In this document: positions 1-9,308 of the stretch, one piece after another
Position numbering within the stretch: the stretch's first letter is position 1
How the letters are laid out: each line of letters starts with the position of its first letter
From: Laspinema sp. D2d
GTDB lineage: Bacteria; Cyanobacteriota; Cyanobacteriia; Cyanobacteriales; Laspinemataceae
Assembly: GCF_025370755.1 (NCBI RefSeq)
Contig: NZ_JAMXFC010000014.1
Span: 91,154-155,153 of the forward strand
Reading direction: 5' to 3'
Length of the DNA: 64,000 bases
Position numbers and translations under genes: made by a program
The notes under the pieces: model-generated
The model's database searches: none
What the model saw: only the letters and a program-made list of their open reading frames with translations
Told to the model about the DNA's origin: nothing

Positions 1-3
1 TAA

Positions 4-27
4 CCCTCCCCTTGCCAAGGGGAGGGG
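4..27. repeat. GC-rich stem-loop, dispersed repeat copy
   Basis: Short inverted repeat with arms CCCTCCCCTT and AAGGGGAGGG around a 3-base loop, followed by GGACCGGAG. A closely similar sequence lies at 53969-54004. It sits downstream of the ATPase gene on the minus strand and could also help end that transcript, but it has no clear T-run for that direction. Confidence 0.5.
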
Positions 28-89
28 ACCGGAGGTGTAGTTAAATGTAAAAACCTATCATTGTAAGTCTCCCTAATCTCCCCTCATCC

Positions 90-1166
90 TCACCCCACTC
101 CCTTGAGAGCAAAAACCCGCAACCGTTCCTCGATCGCCGCTACTTGTACTCGGGTCCCGATCGCCAATAGCGACCCCCCACTACTGCGTGCATGAAATTC
201 TCGTCCCGAAGGGGTCATCAAACAATATCGGTGCTCTCGTCCTAAAAACTGCCGATCGCGAATCACCACCTGTCCCGTCTCATCCGGTTTCAGGATTAAA
301 TCTTCCTCTCGGATCATTAACTCCCCTTCAGCAGTATCCACGGGTTCTGTCATCTCCGCTTCAGGCACTTCTACGGCAAAGGACCCGCACTCGGTTTCCC
401 AGAGTTTGCCAATGCGTCGCGCGGGAATAAAATTCGCCTGGGTGACAAATCCTGCCACAAAGCGCGAGGCGGGTTCTTCATAAATCTGTTCTGGGGTCCC
501 AAATTGTTCGATGCATCCTTTTTTCATCACCGCAATGCGATCGCTAATTGCCAGCGCTTCCTCCTGATCATGGGTGACAAAAATCGCCGTCGTATTGGTA
601 CTTTTAAGAATCTTGCGGATTTCTTCCCTTAAATACAGCCGCACTTGGACATCTAAATTGCTCAACGGTTCATCCAGTAGGACGATCGCCGGTGCCGGTG
701 CGATCGCCCGCGCTAAGGCAACTCGCTGCCGTTGACCCCCCGACAGTTGGTGAGGATAGCGTTTTTCCAATCCCTGCAACCCCACCAAGGCGATCGCCTC
801 AGTCACCTCATGCTCGATCCGTTGTTTCTTCTGACTTTTTAACCCAAAGGCCACATTTTCTGCCACGGTTAAATGAGGAAACAAGGCATATTCTTGAAAC
901 ACCATCCCGATTTGTCGATGTTCTGGGGGAATCCAGACTCCACCTCCGGCAACCTGTCTTCCCCCAATTTCAATTTCCCCGGCATCAGGTTTTTCAAATC
1001 CAGCTAATAACCGCAATAGGGTCGTTTTCCCACAACCGGAAGGACCTAGCAAGGTGAGGATTTCCCCTTTCTGTAAATTCAGTGAAACTTGATTCACCGC
1101 AGGATATCCACTGGCATCGAAGGTTTTGGTTACGGATTCTAATCTTAAGATTTCAGGTTCGTTCAT
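90..1166 (-). CDS. futC: Ferric iron ABC transporter, ATP-binding subunit (FutC/FbpC-like)
   Basis: Cytoplasmic ATPase that powers Fe3+ import. The 358-residue protein has a Walker A motif GPSGCGKTT at about residues 41-49, the LSGGQ signature at 141-145, Walker B IVLLDEP at about 161-167 and the H-loop histidine near 199. The C-terminal ~110 residues form the TOBE-like regulatory extension seen in FbpC/PotA-type ATPases. It is the last gene of a minus-strand set with a two-domain permease and two iron-binding proteins, which fixes the substrate as ferric iron rather than sugar or polyamine. A gap of 123 bases separates it from the permease, so the set is probably co-transcribed. Family membership is clear; the symbol follows the Synechocystis Fut system and is inferred from context. 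Confidence 0.9.
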   Translation of the reverse strand: MNEPEILRLESVTKTFDASGYPAVNQVSLNLQKGEILTLLGPSGCGKTTLLRLLAGFEKPDAGEIEIGGRQVAGGGVWIPPEHRQIGMVFQEYALFPHLTVAENVAFGLKSQKKQRIEHEVTEAIALVGLQGLEKRYPHQLSGGQRQRVALARAIAPAPAIVLLDEPLSNLDVQVRLYLREEIRKILKSTNTTAIFVTHDQEEALAISDRIAVMKKGCIEQFGTPEQIYEEPASRFVAGFVTQANFIPARRIGKLWETECGSFAVEVPEAEMTEPVDTAEGELMIREEDLILKPDETGQVVIRDRQFLGREHRYCLMTPSGREFHARSSGGSLLAIGTRVQVAAIEERLRVFALKGVG

Positions 1167-1289
1167 TAGCTTGGCAATCGGAGTTTGTTTTTATTTTTAT
1201 TGACGAAAAACTTAATTTTGAATTTATTTAAAAATAATTTTAATGGATTAGGTTGTCAATAATTGTTTTAAGTTTATCATAATTTTAAA

Positions 1290-2948
1290 TTAATTTTTGG
1301 CTGGATTTCGCCATAATAAAACTAACGTAGAACCGGCAGAAACTAACAATAGGGTCAAGGAAGCCGCTGCTGCATCGGTAAACTGCACATCCTCTGTCGC
1401 TTGCCAAATCTGAGTTGCTAGGGTTTTAAATCCAATCGGTGCCAGTAACATGGTGGCGGGCAGTTCTTTAATGGCCGTGAGAAAGACTAGAACTGCACCG
1501 CCTAAAACCCCCGGACTGACTAAGGGTAAGGTAATTTCCCCCAGGGTTTGCCAAGGGGTGCGGCCCAAGGTTCGCGCCGATTCTTCTAATTGGGGATTGA
1601 CTTGTAGGAGGGAACTGCGAATGGTGCCGACGGATTGGGGTAAAAATAATACTAAATAGGCAAACACTAACATGGGTAGAGTTTGATACAAAAACGAGAC
1701 ATACTTAGAACCCATAGAGACTAAAGAGAGGGCAACTACAATTCCCGGCAACCCAAATCCAATGTAAGTTAAGCGCTCAATTACCGTTGTGATTAGTCCC
1801 GGAAAGCGCACGGAAAGGATGGCGACGGGAAGGGCAAATAGGGTGGCAATGAGGGCAGAAAGACCGGATGCGAGGATAGAATTAAAGCTGGTGGTGAGGA
1901 CATCGGGGGGAATTTTTCCCGCATTCAGTCCGCGCCCTAACCAGAAGAGGGTTACGGCAAGGGGGAGCACTAATCCCAAGGCGGTGATGAGGCTACAAAA
2001 GGCGATCGCAGGCCATTTCCACGGACCCAAGGCAATGCGCGTGGGGGTGCGACTGCCGCCAGAACTGCTGCTGTAATAGGCTGCACCTGTTCTCACTCGG
2101 TATTCGATCGCCAGGATTAGGAACAACAGGGCGACTAAGACTAAGGACAAGACTGCCGCCGAGTTGCGGTTAAAACTACTCCGGTACTGGATGAAAATTA
2201 CCCGAGTAAAAGAGTCAAACCGCATCAAGCTGGGTGTCCCAAAATCCCGCAAGGAATAAAGGGCGACTAATAACCCCCCAGCGACTAACGAGGGGCGTAG
2301 CTGGGGGAGGGTGACTTGCCAGAAGGTAGACCAGGCATTGTTTCCCAGGGTGCGGGAGGCTTCTTCGATCGCCGGATCAATGCCTTGCAACCCCGATCGC
2401 AGGGCAATCAGCAGATAGGGATAGGTAAACAAGGTTAGCGCCAAAATCGCACCGGGCCACCCATAAATAGAAGGCAATTCTTCCACCCCAAAGGGTTCCA
2501 GCAGCAGTTGTAGCCAACTCCCTCGGGTGCCAAAGCTGGCAATTAAGGCAAAGCTGCCCACATAACTCGGAACCGCCAGGGGAAGGGTGGTAGCGACGGT
2601 CCAAAACCGCCGCCCGGGCAAATTAGTTCGTTCGGTCAAAAAGGCTAAGGGCAAGGAAATCAAGGCAGAAAATAGGGTAACGGCTGCGGCTAAACCCGCA
2701 CTTCGCCCTAATACTTCTAGGGTGCGTGGACGGGAAAGCAAGGTCCAGACTTCCTCAAATCCTGCACCGGCAGCCCGGATGACGAGATAAAGGAGAGGAA
2801 GGGCGATCGCCACGGCGGTAATACTTCCAGCGGCGACCAAAAACCCTGGAGGGCGAGACCCTTGTCCCGACGGCTGATAGCCCCCAACCCAATGTTCTAA
2901 TCGCTTGCCAACCTGGGCGATCGCCTTTCCCTGTTTTGTTGATTTCAT
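1290..2948 (-). CDS. futB: Ferric iron ABC transporter, fused permease (FutB/FbpB-like)
   Basis: Inner-membrane permease of 552 residues made of two similar halves, each with about six membrane segments. Each half carries an EAA loop that contacts the ATPase: EEASRTLG at 195-202 and EESARTLG at about 458-465. This fused two-domain layout is typical of FbpB/FutB permeases for ferric iron. The ATG at 2948 opens the longest frame and is followed by a basic N-terminus and the first hydrophobic segment at about residues 35-60. It lies 75 bases downstream of the second binding-protein gene and 123 bases upstream of the ATPase gene on the same strand. I see nothing unusual in it. Confidence 0.92.
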   Translation of the reverse strand: MKSTKQGKAIAQVGKRLEHWVGGYQPSGQGSRPPGFLVAAGSITAVAIALPLLYLVIRAAGAGFEEVWTLLSRPRTLEVLGRSAGLAAAVTLFSALISLPLAFLTERTNLPGRRFWTVATTLPLAVPSYVGSFALIASFGTRGSWLQLLLEPFGVEELPSIYGWPGAILALTLFTYPYLLIALRSGLQGIDPAIEEASRTLGNNAWSTFWQVTLPQLRPSLVAGGLLVALYSLRDFGTPSLMRFDSFTRVIFIQYRSSFNRNSAAVLSLVLVALLFLILAIEYRVRTGAAYYSSSSGGSRTPTRIALGPWKWPAIAFCSLITALGLVLPLAVTLFWLGRGLNAGKIPPDVLTTSFNSILASGLSALIATLFALPVAILSVRFPGLITTVIERLTYIGFGLPGIVVALSLVSMGSKYVSFLYQTLPMLVFAYLVLFLPQSVGTIRSSLLQVNPQLEESARTLGRTPWQTLGEITLPLVSPGVLGGAVLVFLTAIKELPATMLLAPIGFKTLATQIWQATEDVQFTDAAAASLTLLLVSAGSTLVLLWRNPAKN

Positions 2949-3023
2949 CCTTAACTCAGCACCTTTCGCACCCGAGATTGCATTTGACTTATGTTCTATC
3001 TTGACTCAAGTCGCTCAACTTTT

Positions 3024-4028
3024 TTATAAAACTCCCGCTTCCTCTAGTAAAGAAAGGGTTCCCTCTAAATCGGCTAAGTTGCTCAAATCAATATTAGGCG
3101 GATTGATTTGAGAGATGGGAATTTGTTTAGCCGGAGGTTCTACCCCAGAGATTAAAGGATACTCGCTAGTTTGTTGAGCGAAATACTCTTGGGATTCAGA
3201 TGTGAGGAGATACTCAATGAATTTTTCCGCATCTGCTTTTTGGTCGTTGGTATCCATAATGGCAATCCCAGCCACATTAATCATGGACCCGATATCTCCA
3301 GACATATAATGATGGGCGACGGGAAAATTGGGATTTTCCGCAATAAAGCGGGAGAGGTAATAGTTATTCACTAACCCGAGGTGGACTTCTCCCCGACCTA
3401 ACGCTTCCACAATGGTGGTATTGTTCCGATAGGCTACAGCCCCATTGGCTTTCATGGCGCGCAACCATTCTAAAGTGCGATCATCTCCCGCAGTAGTGCG
3501 CATAGCGGTGATAAAAGCCTGAAATGATCCGTTTGTCGGTGACCAGCCGACTTTACCGCGCCACTTGGGTTGGGTCAATTCCCAGATATTCTTCGGGAGT
3601 TCGTTCCGTTGTACCAGTTGGGTATTGTAATCCAGAACGCGAGCACGTCCGCTGATTCCCACCCATTGCCCGTTGCGAGAACGAAACCGCGCATCTACTT
3701 GGTTGAGCAGGGGTTGAGGAAGCGCGACGGTACGTCGGGCTTGAGCCATTGCACCTAATGCGCCAGCATCTTGGGCGAAAAACAAGTCTGCACGGCTATT
3801 TCGGCCTTCTTCCAACAGGGCGATCGCCAATTCGGCGGTATCCCCGTATCTAACTTCTATATTAAGTCCCAGTTCTTGACGGGCTTTCTCAATTACAGGG
3901 GCAATTAAGTTTTCATTGCGCCCAGAATAGATAATCAAGGTTTTTCCCTGGGCCATCACGACGCGAATTCCGCCCAGGCTCAGGAGTAGGGCGATCGCGG
4001 CGATCGCCAGTTTTTTCCCAAAGTTCAT
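3024..4028 (-). CDS. Periplasmic Fe3+-binding protein (FutA2-like)
   Basis: Extracytoplasmic binding protein of 334 residues that delivers Fe3+ to the permease. The start at 4028 gives a clean signal peptide (MNFGKKLAIAAIALLLSL, ending near VMAQG) with no lipobox cysteine, so the mature protein should be soluble in the periplasm. A longer frame runs to 4151 but adds a non-signal-like segment and almost reaches the upstream gene. The adjacent tyrosines in NNYYL match the Fe3+-coordinating tyrosines of the FutA/FbpA family, and the opening IYSGRNENLI is also typical. It is clearly paralogous to the next gene upstream. The gap to that gene is 126 bases and to the permease 75 bases. Confidence 0.88.
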   Translation of the reverse strand: MNFGKKLAIAAIALLLSLGGIRVVMAQGKTLIIYSGRNENLIAPVIEKARQELGLNIEVRYGDTAELAIALLEEGRNSRADLFFAQDAGALGAMAQARRTVALPQPLLNQVDARFRSRNGQWVGISGRARVLDYNTQLVQRNELPKNIWELTQPKWRGKVGWSPTNGSFQAFITAMRTTAGDDRTLEWLRAMKANGAVAYRNNTTIVEALGRGEVHLGLVNNYYLSRFIAENPNFPVAHHYMSGDIGSMINVAGIAIMDTNDQKADAEKFIEYLLTSESQEYFAQQTSEYPLISGVEPPAKQIPISQINPPNIDLSNLADLEGTLSLLEEAGVL

Positions 4029-4154
4029 GGTTTGTAATCTCTCTAATGTTTCGGTTAATGTTGCTCCCCAATGGTTACAACAAGTGATACTATACCCTAA
4101 AGCATCCAAAGGGGCGATCGCCGCAGTATTTCCCCGACAGTTTTCCGGCAAACC

Positions 4155-5216
4155 CTATAAAATTCCGGTTTCCTCCAGTAGCTTGAGCGTTCCCTCTAAA
4201 TCATCGAGGTTGCTCAGATCCATATCGGGATACTTAATATCCGATAAGGGTTTTAGGGTTTTAGCTGCCACTACCCCTGTGGTCAAAGGATACTCGTAAG
4301 TCTCTTGAGTAAAGTATTCCTGAGCTTTGGGACTTAACATAAAATTAACAAACTGTTGTGATGCAGCCAGATTGTCTGTATTCTCCAAGATACTCACACC
4401 CGCTACATTCACCAATGATCCCACATCGTTAGGGAAACTGTGAGCAACTGGCGCTTCTGGGTTTTCCGCTTTGAATTTTTCTAAATAGTAGTGATTGACA
4501 AATCCAACGGCAATTTCACCCCGAGAAAGCGCTTCCACGATCGCTGTATTCTTGGGATATACTTTCGGATTGTTGGCTTGAACCCCTTCTAACCAGGCTT
4601 TGGTTTGTTCCTCTCCAAGAGAGAGTCGCAAGGCGGTAACAAAGGCTTGAAATGACCCATTGCTTGGTGCCCAGCCAATTTTTCCGTCCCATTTGGGATC
4701 GGTCAACTCCAGGATCGATTGGGGTACTTCTTCCGGTTGTACCAAGTTGGTATTATAGTCCAACGTGCGAACCCGACCTGTAATCCCCACCCACTCACCT
4801 TCAGGCGATCGATACCGCGACTCCACTTTATTTAGGATATCTTCGGGCAGTTTGGCGGTGCGATCGGCTTTTTGCATTGCACCGAGAGCACCGGCATCTT
4901 GGGCAAAAAACACGTCTGCCGGTGTATTTTCGCCTTCTTCGAGAATCGCGGCGGCGAGTTCTGCCGTGTCTCCGTAGCGGACTTGAATATCAATGCCGGT
5001 TTCCGTCTTGAATTGTTCGATCAGGGAACCCACAAGGTTCTCGTTGCGACCGGAATAAACAACCAGTTGTTCTCCTGTAGTTGGAGTCGTCGCTGTTGTG
5101 GCGACGGGTTCGGGTTCGGTTGTTGCGGTGGGTGTTGTTCCGTTAGAACAGGCGACTACCAGTCCCCCACTTGCCAGGAACAAGCCTAATAAGCTTAATA
5201 GTTTTCTGCGTTTCAC
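4155..5216 (-). CDS. Fe3+-binding lipoprotein (FutA1-like)
   Basis: Second iron-binding protein of the transporter, 353 residues. The N-terminus MKRRKLLSLLGLF ends in the lipobox-like LVVAC before a low-complexity Thr/Pro/Ala linker, so it is probably lipid-anchored. Its paralogue downstream has a plain signal peptide. The start is GTG at 5216, preceded by GGGAGG eight bases upstream; another GTG at 5225 is possible but overlaps that site. The mature part begins with VVYSGRNENLV and carries the NHYYL tyrosine pair expected for Fe3+ coordination. It is the first gene of the minus-strand iron operon, so any promoter should lie between 5217 and about 5400, where a Fur-box-like sequence is found. 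Confidence 0.88.
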   Translation of the reverse strand: MKRRKLLSLLGLFLASGGLVVACSNGTTPTATTEPEPVATTATTPTTGEQLVVYSGRNENLVGSLIEQFKTETGIDIQVRYGDTAELAAAILEEGENTPADVFFAQDAGALGAMQKADRTAKLPEDILNKVESRYRSPEGEWVGITGRVRTLDYNTNLVQPEEVPQSILELTDPKWDGKIGWAPSNGSFQAFVTALRLSLGEEQTKAWLEGVQANNPKVYPKNTAIVEALSRGEIAVGFVNHYYLEKFKAENPEAPVAHSFPNDVGSLVNVAGVSILENTDNLAASQQFVNFMLSPKAQEYFTQETYEYPLTTGVVAAKTLKPLSDIKYPDMDLSNLDDLEGTLKLLEETGIL

Positions 5217-5364
5217 TCCTTGCACCTCCCAAAGTACCTCTAGGATTGTTTCTACTCAATCAAGAAAAACTCTCAACTAACTTTAGAAAGACAATCCAGC
5301 CGAAGTTGTTTTTTAATCCAAGATCTGAATTTACGGTATTGGATGAGTTCCGTCAAGCTTAATG

Positions 5365-5383
5365 AAATAAATTCTCGTTTTTG
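5365..5383. promoter_or_regulatory. Candidate Fur box upstream of iron operon
   Basis: AAATAAATTCTCGTTTTTG matches the first 12 bases of the cyanobacterial Fur-box sequence AAATAAATTCTCAATAAAT, quoted from memory. It lies about 150 bases upstream of the first iron-binding-protein gene, in an AT-rich context. The right half is degenerate. Confidence 0.35.
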
Positions 5384-5665
5384 ATTTTTCCAGGACCCAC
5401 CCCTAGGCTAAACCGCCTTAAAGCCAAAAAGCATAACCGTTGTAACCGCTATAGCTTCTTTCCAGTCCATTACCAACTGTAAAGAAAATTCAGATAAATG
5501 CGGGTTAATGACTCATCTTCCTAAGAAAACTGAGAAAAAATCCGGCAGTTGCCCGTCAATTTGTTACAGTTTCTTAAAAAACTTTACAACTCATCAAGGT
5601 TTGGCCCCAGTCCCCGGTCGTCCGGGGACTCACTCATCCCAGTGCTCTGTTTGGGGTGGATCTCC

Positions 5666-5696
5666 TAATTAATTGCTAATCACTAGCAATTAATTA
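5666..5696. repeat. Perfect 13-bp inverted repeat, 5-base loop
   Basis: Arms TAATTAATTGCTA (5666-5678) and TAGCAATTAATTA (5684-5696) are exact reverse complements around ATCAC. There is no T-run directly after it, so it is more likely an operator or RNA hairpin than a terminator. Confidence 0.7.
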
Positions 5697-6515
5697 AGAG
5701 TGGGGAGGTATAATCCGATACTAGCACTCAGGGGTTGAATGCTCGTCTGGATGATGGGTTTGCCCCTACCGGCCATTTAATTTTTTTATTTCAAAAATAA
5801 GGTGAAATTACAGGGAAAAAGTAATTTAATTTATAAAAAAATTAAAGGTTAAACTCTTTGAGATCAGTTTGGAGATGAGACAGATTAAGGGTCAGGGAAC
5901 AGAACTGATTCGGGAAAAGGACCCTACATTCAGGATCCATGATGTTTGAAGAGGCGGGCCGATCGCACCCCATTTAGCCTATTTAGATAGGTTTGGACTG
6001 AAACTCTATCCTGAGACTGAAATCTTTTCCCCCTTAATCCATCACCGGATCAGCAATCCAATAAAAACGAAGGGATAAAACTCTGAAACCCCTACGGAAC
6101 AAGGACTTGAACCCCTTTAATCCCTCAAAATTTTTCTCCAGATGATGTATCCCTGTTTACTTGACAGGGATAAAAAAATCAAGTATTTCTTAAGTTGATA
6201 TGCATTCTCAGCGATTTTTAAGTCAAGACTGTTAAGGAGGATCACAGACTCCCTGGCATCCTGAATCCTGAAGGATGACGACCTCGCTCTCTTTCGGAAA
6301 AAAGGCCGTCGTGAACTGCCCTAGTCCTCTTATCTATGATGGTCAACAGGTGAGACAGGCTGAAAACCCGATTTCAGGAAGGGAGTAATTTTTGTGGAGT
6401 GCTTATTAGTAAAAACTATTAATAAGTCCCTGGGTTGATCACTCGGTTTGAGAAAGTTGGCATTAAAAACGCTGGAGACTTGCTTTTTAGGTGTGAGAAA
6501 AACGGAAAGAAGGGA

Positions 6516-8192
6516 ATGCGTCACAATTGGATGAAGCTCATGCTGGCATCACCAGCTATTTTGGCGATCGAGGCATTAAGTCCTACGGGGATCGCGGCCA
6601 TGCCTCTAGGAGAAATCGCCCCATCGGATCAGATACCACAGGTGGAGGCGATCGCTCAAGATACCGCCACTCCAGAATCATTGGATATTCTGGAACAAAT
6701 CAATCTCTACTCCCAGGCGGAGCTAGAACTAGGCCCCTTAGAACAGGTCAATTCGGTTCGGGAACTCAGCGATGTTAGCCCCACAGACTGGGCATTTCAG
6801 GCCGTGAGCGCCCTTGCTGAACGCCATCAATGTCTCCTCGGCTATGGCGACGGAACCTATCGGGGTAACCGCGCCATGACGCGCTACGAATTTGCAGCCA
6901 GCTTAAACGCCTGTTTGATTCAAATTCAGCAACGAATCGAAGGTTTAAACGCCTTATCCCCCGACGAGATCAACTCGATTCGTCGATTACAAGAAGAATT
7001 TGCCGCAGAACTCGCCACCCTACGAGGTCGAGTGGATGCCTTAGAAGTTCGTACCGCCGAACTAGAAGCCAATCAGTTCTCCCCCACCACAAAAATGAGT
7101 GGGGAAGTGCTCATGGCTCCGATTCAGGCTTTTGGCGATCGCGGGGAAACGATTGCTGGAGGAGAAGAGACCGAACTCTCCTTCGGGTATCGGCTGCGTA
7201 TGACCTTGGACTCTAGCTTGACCGGCAAAGATCGTCTCCGAACCCGACTAGAAGCCGTAAACGTGGCCCGTTTAGATAACACCACGGGCACTGTTATGTC
7301 GCGGTTAGGATTTGACGGAGAAAGCGATAACGAAGTGGCCCTGGACCGCCTAGAGTATCGGTTTCCCATCACCGATAACATGAGAATGTGGATCGCGGCT
7401 ACTGGATTGGAGCATGATCACATTTTACCCGTCACCAATCCCCTGTTTGAAAGTAGTGGTGGCGGTGCGCTATCGCGATTTGCCCGTCGCAACCCTGCTG
7501 TTCATCGGCAACCAGCGGGTGCCGGTGCAGGCTTTGAATACAAATTTGGCACTGTGGCTAGACTGTATGGCCTATATATGGCAGGCACTGCCAATACCCC
7601 AACTTCTAAAAATGGGTTATTTGATGGCAGCTATAGTGCAACAGCCCAGCTTACCGCCACTCCCCTTGAAAATTTAGAAGTCAGTTTGACTTACTCTAAC
7701 TCCTATTTTCCTGGGGGTGAGGTGAATGTTTCTGGAACTACAGGTTCTGGCAATGCAAGGCGACCCTTTACCAATGATGTTGCCACCTCTTCCAATAACC
7801 TGGGGGTACAAGCCAGCTTTGCATTCGAGCCTGTCACCGTATCGGGTTGGGCCGGTTGGTCCTTAGCTGAAGCCCAAGTTAGTGATGGGGATGTCAACAG
7901 CGGCGACACTGCCACCTTATTTAACTGGACGCTGAATGTTGGGGTTCCTGATTTAGTCAAAGAAGGAAGTCTACTCGGTTTTATTGTCGGCCAACCGCCG
8001 AAAGTAATTAGTAATGATGTCTCTGGACGGGAAGACCCCGATACTTCCTTCCATTTTGAGGCATTATTCAAGTATCCCATCACCAAGAACATCAACATTA
8101 CTCCGGGATTTTTCGTGATTACCAATCCTGATCATAATTCCGACAACAATACCATTTGGGTGGGTACGATGCGGACTCAGTTTAGTTTCTAA
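6516..8192 (+). CDS. SLH-domain carbohydrate-selective-type porin (Som/iron-uptake porin family)
   Basis: Outer-membrane porin of 558 residues. The start at 6516 (MRHNWMKLMLASPAILAIE) gives a secretory N-terminus and has a purine-rich GGAAAG upstream; the frame stays open to 6435 but that adds a non-signal-like stretch. After the signal region there is an SLH domain at about 85-133 (DWAFQAVSALAER, YRGNRAMTRYEF). A coiled coil follows at about 160-190 (EELAATLR-type heptads, seen as EEFAAELATLRGRVDALE). The rest is an OprB-like beta-barrel ending in aromatic TQFSF. This is the standard cyanobacterial Som layout; related proteins are often annotated as iron-uptake porins. The nearby iron transporter makes that role plausible but does not prove it. 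Confidence 0.9.
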   Translation: MRHNWMKLMLASPAILAIEALSPTGIAAMPLGEIAPSDQIPQVEAIAQDTATPESLDILEQINLYSQAELELGPLEQVNSVRELSDVSPTDWAFQAVSALAERHQCLLGYGDGTYRGNRAMTRYEFAASLNACLIQIQQRIEGLNALSPDEINSIRRLQEEFAAELATLRGRVDALEVRTAELEANQFSPTTKMSGEVLMAPIQAFGDRGETIAGGEETELSFGYRLRMTLDSSLTGKDRLRTRLEAVNVARLDNTTGTVMSRLGFDGESDNEVALDRLEYRFPITDNMRMWIAATGLEHDHILPVTNPLFESSGGGALSRFARRNPAVHRQPAGAGAGFEYKFGTVARLYGLYMAGTANTPTSKNGLFDGSYSATAQLTATPLENLEVSLTYSNSYFPGGEVNVSGTTGSGNARRPFTNDVATSSNNLGVQASFAFEPVTVSGWAGWSLAEAQVSDGDVNSGDTATLFNWTLNVGVPDLVKEGSLLGFIVGQPPKVISNDVSGREDPDTSFHFEALFKYPITKNINITPGFFVITNPDHNSDNNTIWVGTMRTQFSF

Positions 8193-8221
8193 CCTGACTG
8201 TATTTGTTGGACTCAACATCT

Positions 8222-8257
8222 AAAAAATCGGTAAATTCTAAAATTTACCGATTTTTT
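8222..8257 (+). terminator. Rho-independent terminator of porin gene
   Basis: Perfect 16-bp arms (AAAAAATCGGTAAATT and its complement) around a 4-base loop, ending in a T-run. It lies 30 bases after the porin stop and faces the minus-strand gene downstream, so it may act in both directions. Confidence 0.9.
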
Positions 8258-8294
8258 CTATTATTTATAGGCATTTTTTAAGGCTGAGATTGTC

Positions 8295-8945
8295 CTAAAA
8301 ATGATTCGCAATCAAGTCAGGAATTTCTTCGGGTTGAATCTTGGTATAACGGGCTTTATCGGGCATAACCACCACATTAGGACCAGCTTTACAGCGGCTC
8401 ATACAGCCGGTTCCCTTGATGGTAACATTATCTTCTAAGCCTTTTTGACGTAACTGTTCTTCTAAGGCTTTACAGACGGCTGCTCCTCCTTTTTTGCGGC
8501 AGTCAGACTTTTGACAAATCAAAATGGTGGCTTTCTTTTTTTCGGGGACTACGGCTTCCAGGGTGGGAATGGGGGGTGGAGAACTCGCACAAGTTTCGGC
8601 GATCGCACAGTCGCGAAAGTGATCACAACCCGCTACAGAACTCGCGATCGGTGCAGGTTCGGACGAGACTGATTTGAAAACCGGAAGAATCTGATAGGCT
8701 TTGAGCTTGCATAATCCGGTTTTTAGGTTCAGTTGTTTCTCACCGATCGCCCTCACCCAGTCTCCCGGTGTCAACTGAGTTTCTAAAATAGCCCGCTGCT
8801 TTTTCGGCATATCGACTTTAATCAACCGTTCCCCTTCCGCTGTCGCCAATCGAAAGTATTTGAGATTGGTTCCCCCGGGGATGCCAAACCCTAAGAAACG
8901 ACCTTCGAGATTGAGTTCTGAGGTGTGTTTATATGATTTACCCAT
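8295..8945 (-). CDS. Protein with C-terminal thioredoxin-like [2Fe-2S] ferredoxin domain
   Basis: A 216-residue protein whose last ~85 residues match the thioredoxin-like [2Fe-2S] ferredoxin fold. Cysteines lie in CQKSDC, followed by GTGCMSRC, the usual four-ligand pattern. The N-terminal ~95 residues form a separate small domain with no catalytic motif I recognise (LEGRFLGFGIPG, GDWVRAIGEKQL), joined by a Ser/Pro-rich linker. The ATG at 8945 is preferred over a TTG at 8978. The protein is likely a soluble electron carrier or cluster-containing regulator; the partner is unknown. The gene is convergent with the porin, and a short conserved-looking gene lies upstream on the same strand. Confidence 0.85.
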   Translation of the reverse strand: MGKSYKHTSELNLEGRFLGFGIPGGTNLKYFRLATAEGERLIKVDMPKKQRAILETQLTPGDWVRAIGEKQLNLKTGLCKLKAYQILPVFKSVSSEPAPIASSVAGCDHFRDCAIAETCASSPPPIPTLEAVVPEKKKATILICQKSDCRKKGGAAVCKALEEQLRQKGLEDNVTIKGTGCMSRCKAGPNVVVMPDKARYTKIQPEEIPDLIANHF

Positions 8946-9062
8946 TGTCTTACTGTTTGGTAGTTGTTTTTTGTACAAAAGTTTGCTTAAAGGGGGCGAT
9001 CGCCGTTTTAAATCCCTGGGGTGAGAGGATCGCAGACTCCCCTCACCTGCGATCGCCTTGTA

Positions 9063-9308
9063 TTAATTAATTTGCCAGCACTGTTCTAACCACTGCACCA
9101 ACTCCTGACGAGATGCACTCTGTTGTCTGGATACACTCCAAAATTGCACGGTGGCTGTCGTATCGCTCAGGTACACCCGCAAAGGCTGATTGGGTTCACA
9201 CCAACAGGGAATCTCTAGTTCGCGCAACCGCTGAAATACAGACCATCGCTCGGCCCCATTCACTTCTACTAACTGTGCTAGATCGGTCTTATACTCCGAT
9301 GATTCCAT
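9063..9308 (-). CDS. Small conserved-looking hypothetical protein (81 aa)
   Basis: An 81-residue soluble protein with an acidic N-terminus and a tryptophan-rich end (LVQWLEQCWQIN). I believe short proteins of this style (VNGAERWSVFQRLRELEIPC) occur across cyanobacteria, but I cannot name a function. It has no membrane segment or signal peptide. The ATG at 9308 is the only good start. It is 117 bases upstream of the ferredoxin-domain gene on the same strand and might share its transcript. Confidence 0.7.
   Translation of the reverse strand: MESSEYKTDLAQLVEVNGAERWSVFQRLRELEIPCWCEPNQPLRVYLSDTTATVQFWSVSRQQSASRQELVQWLEQCWQIN

Larger units (their letters stand above)
5217..6515. other. 1.3-kb intergenic region between iron operon and porin
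   Basis: Divergent intergenic region with no convincing gene. It should hold promoters for both the iron operon and the porin. Visible structure: a Fur-box-like sequence at 5365-5383 and a perfect 13-bp inverted repeat at 5666-5696. Short open frames here have no ribosome binding site or recognisable product. Confidence 0.6.
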
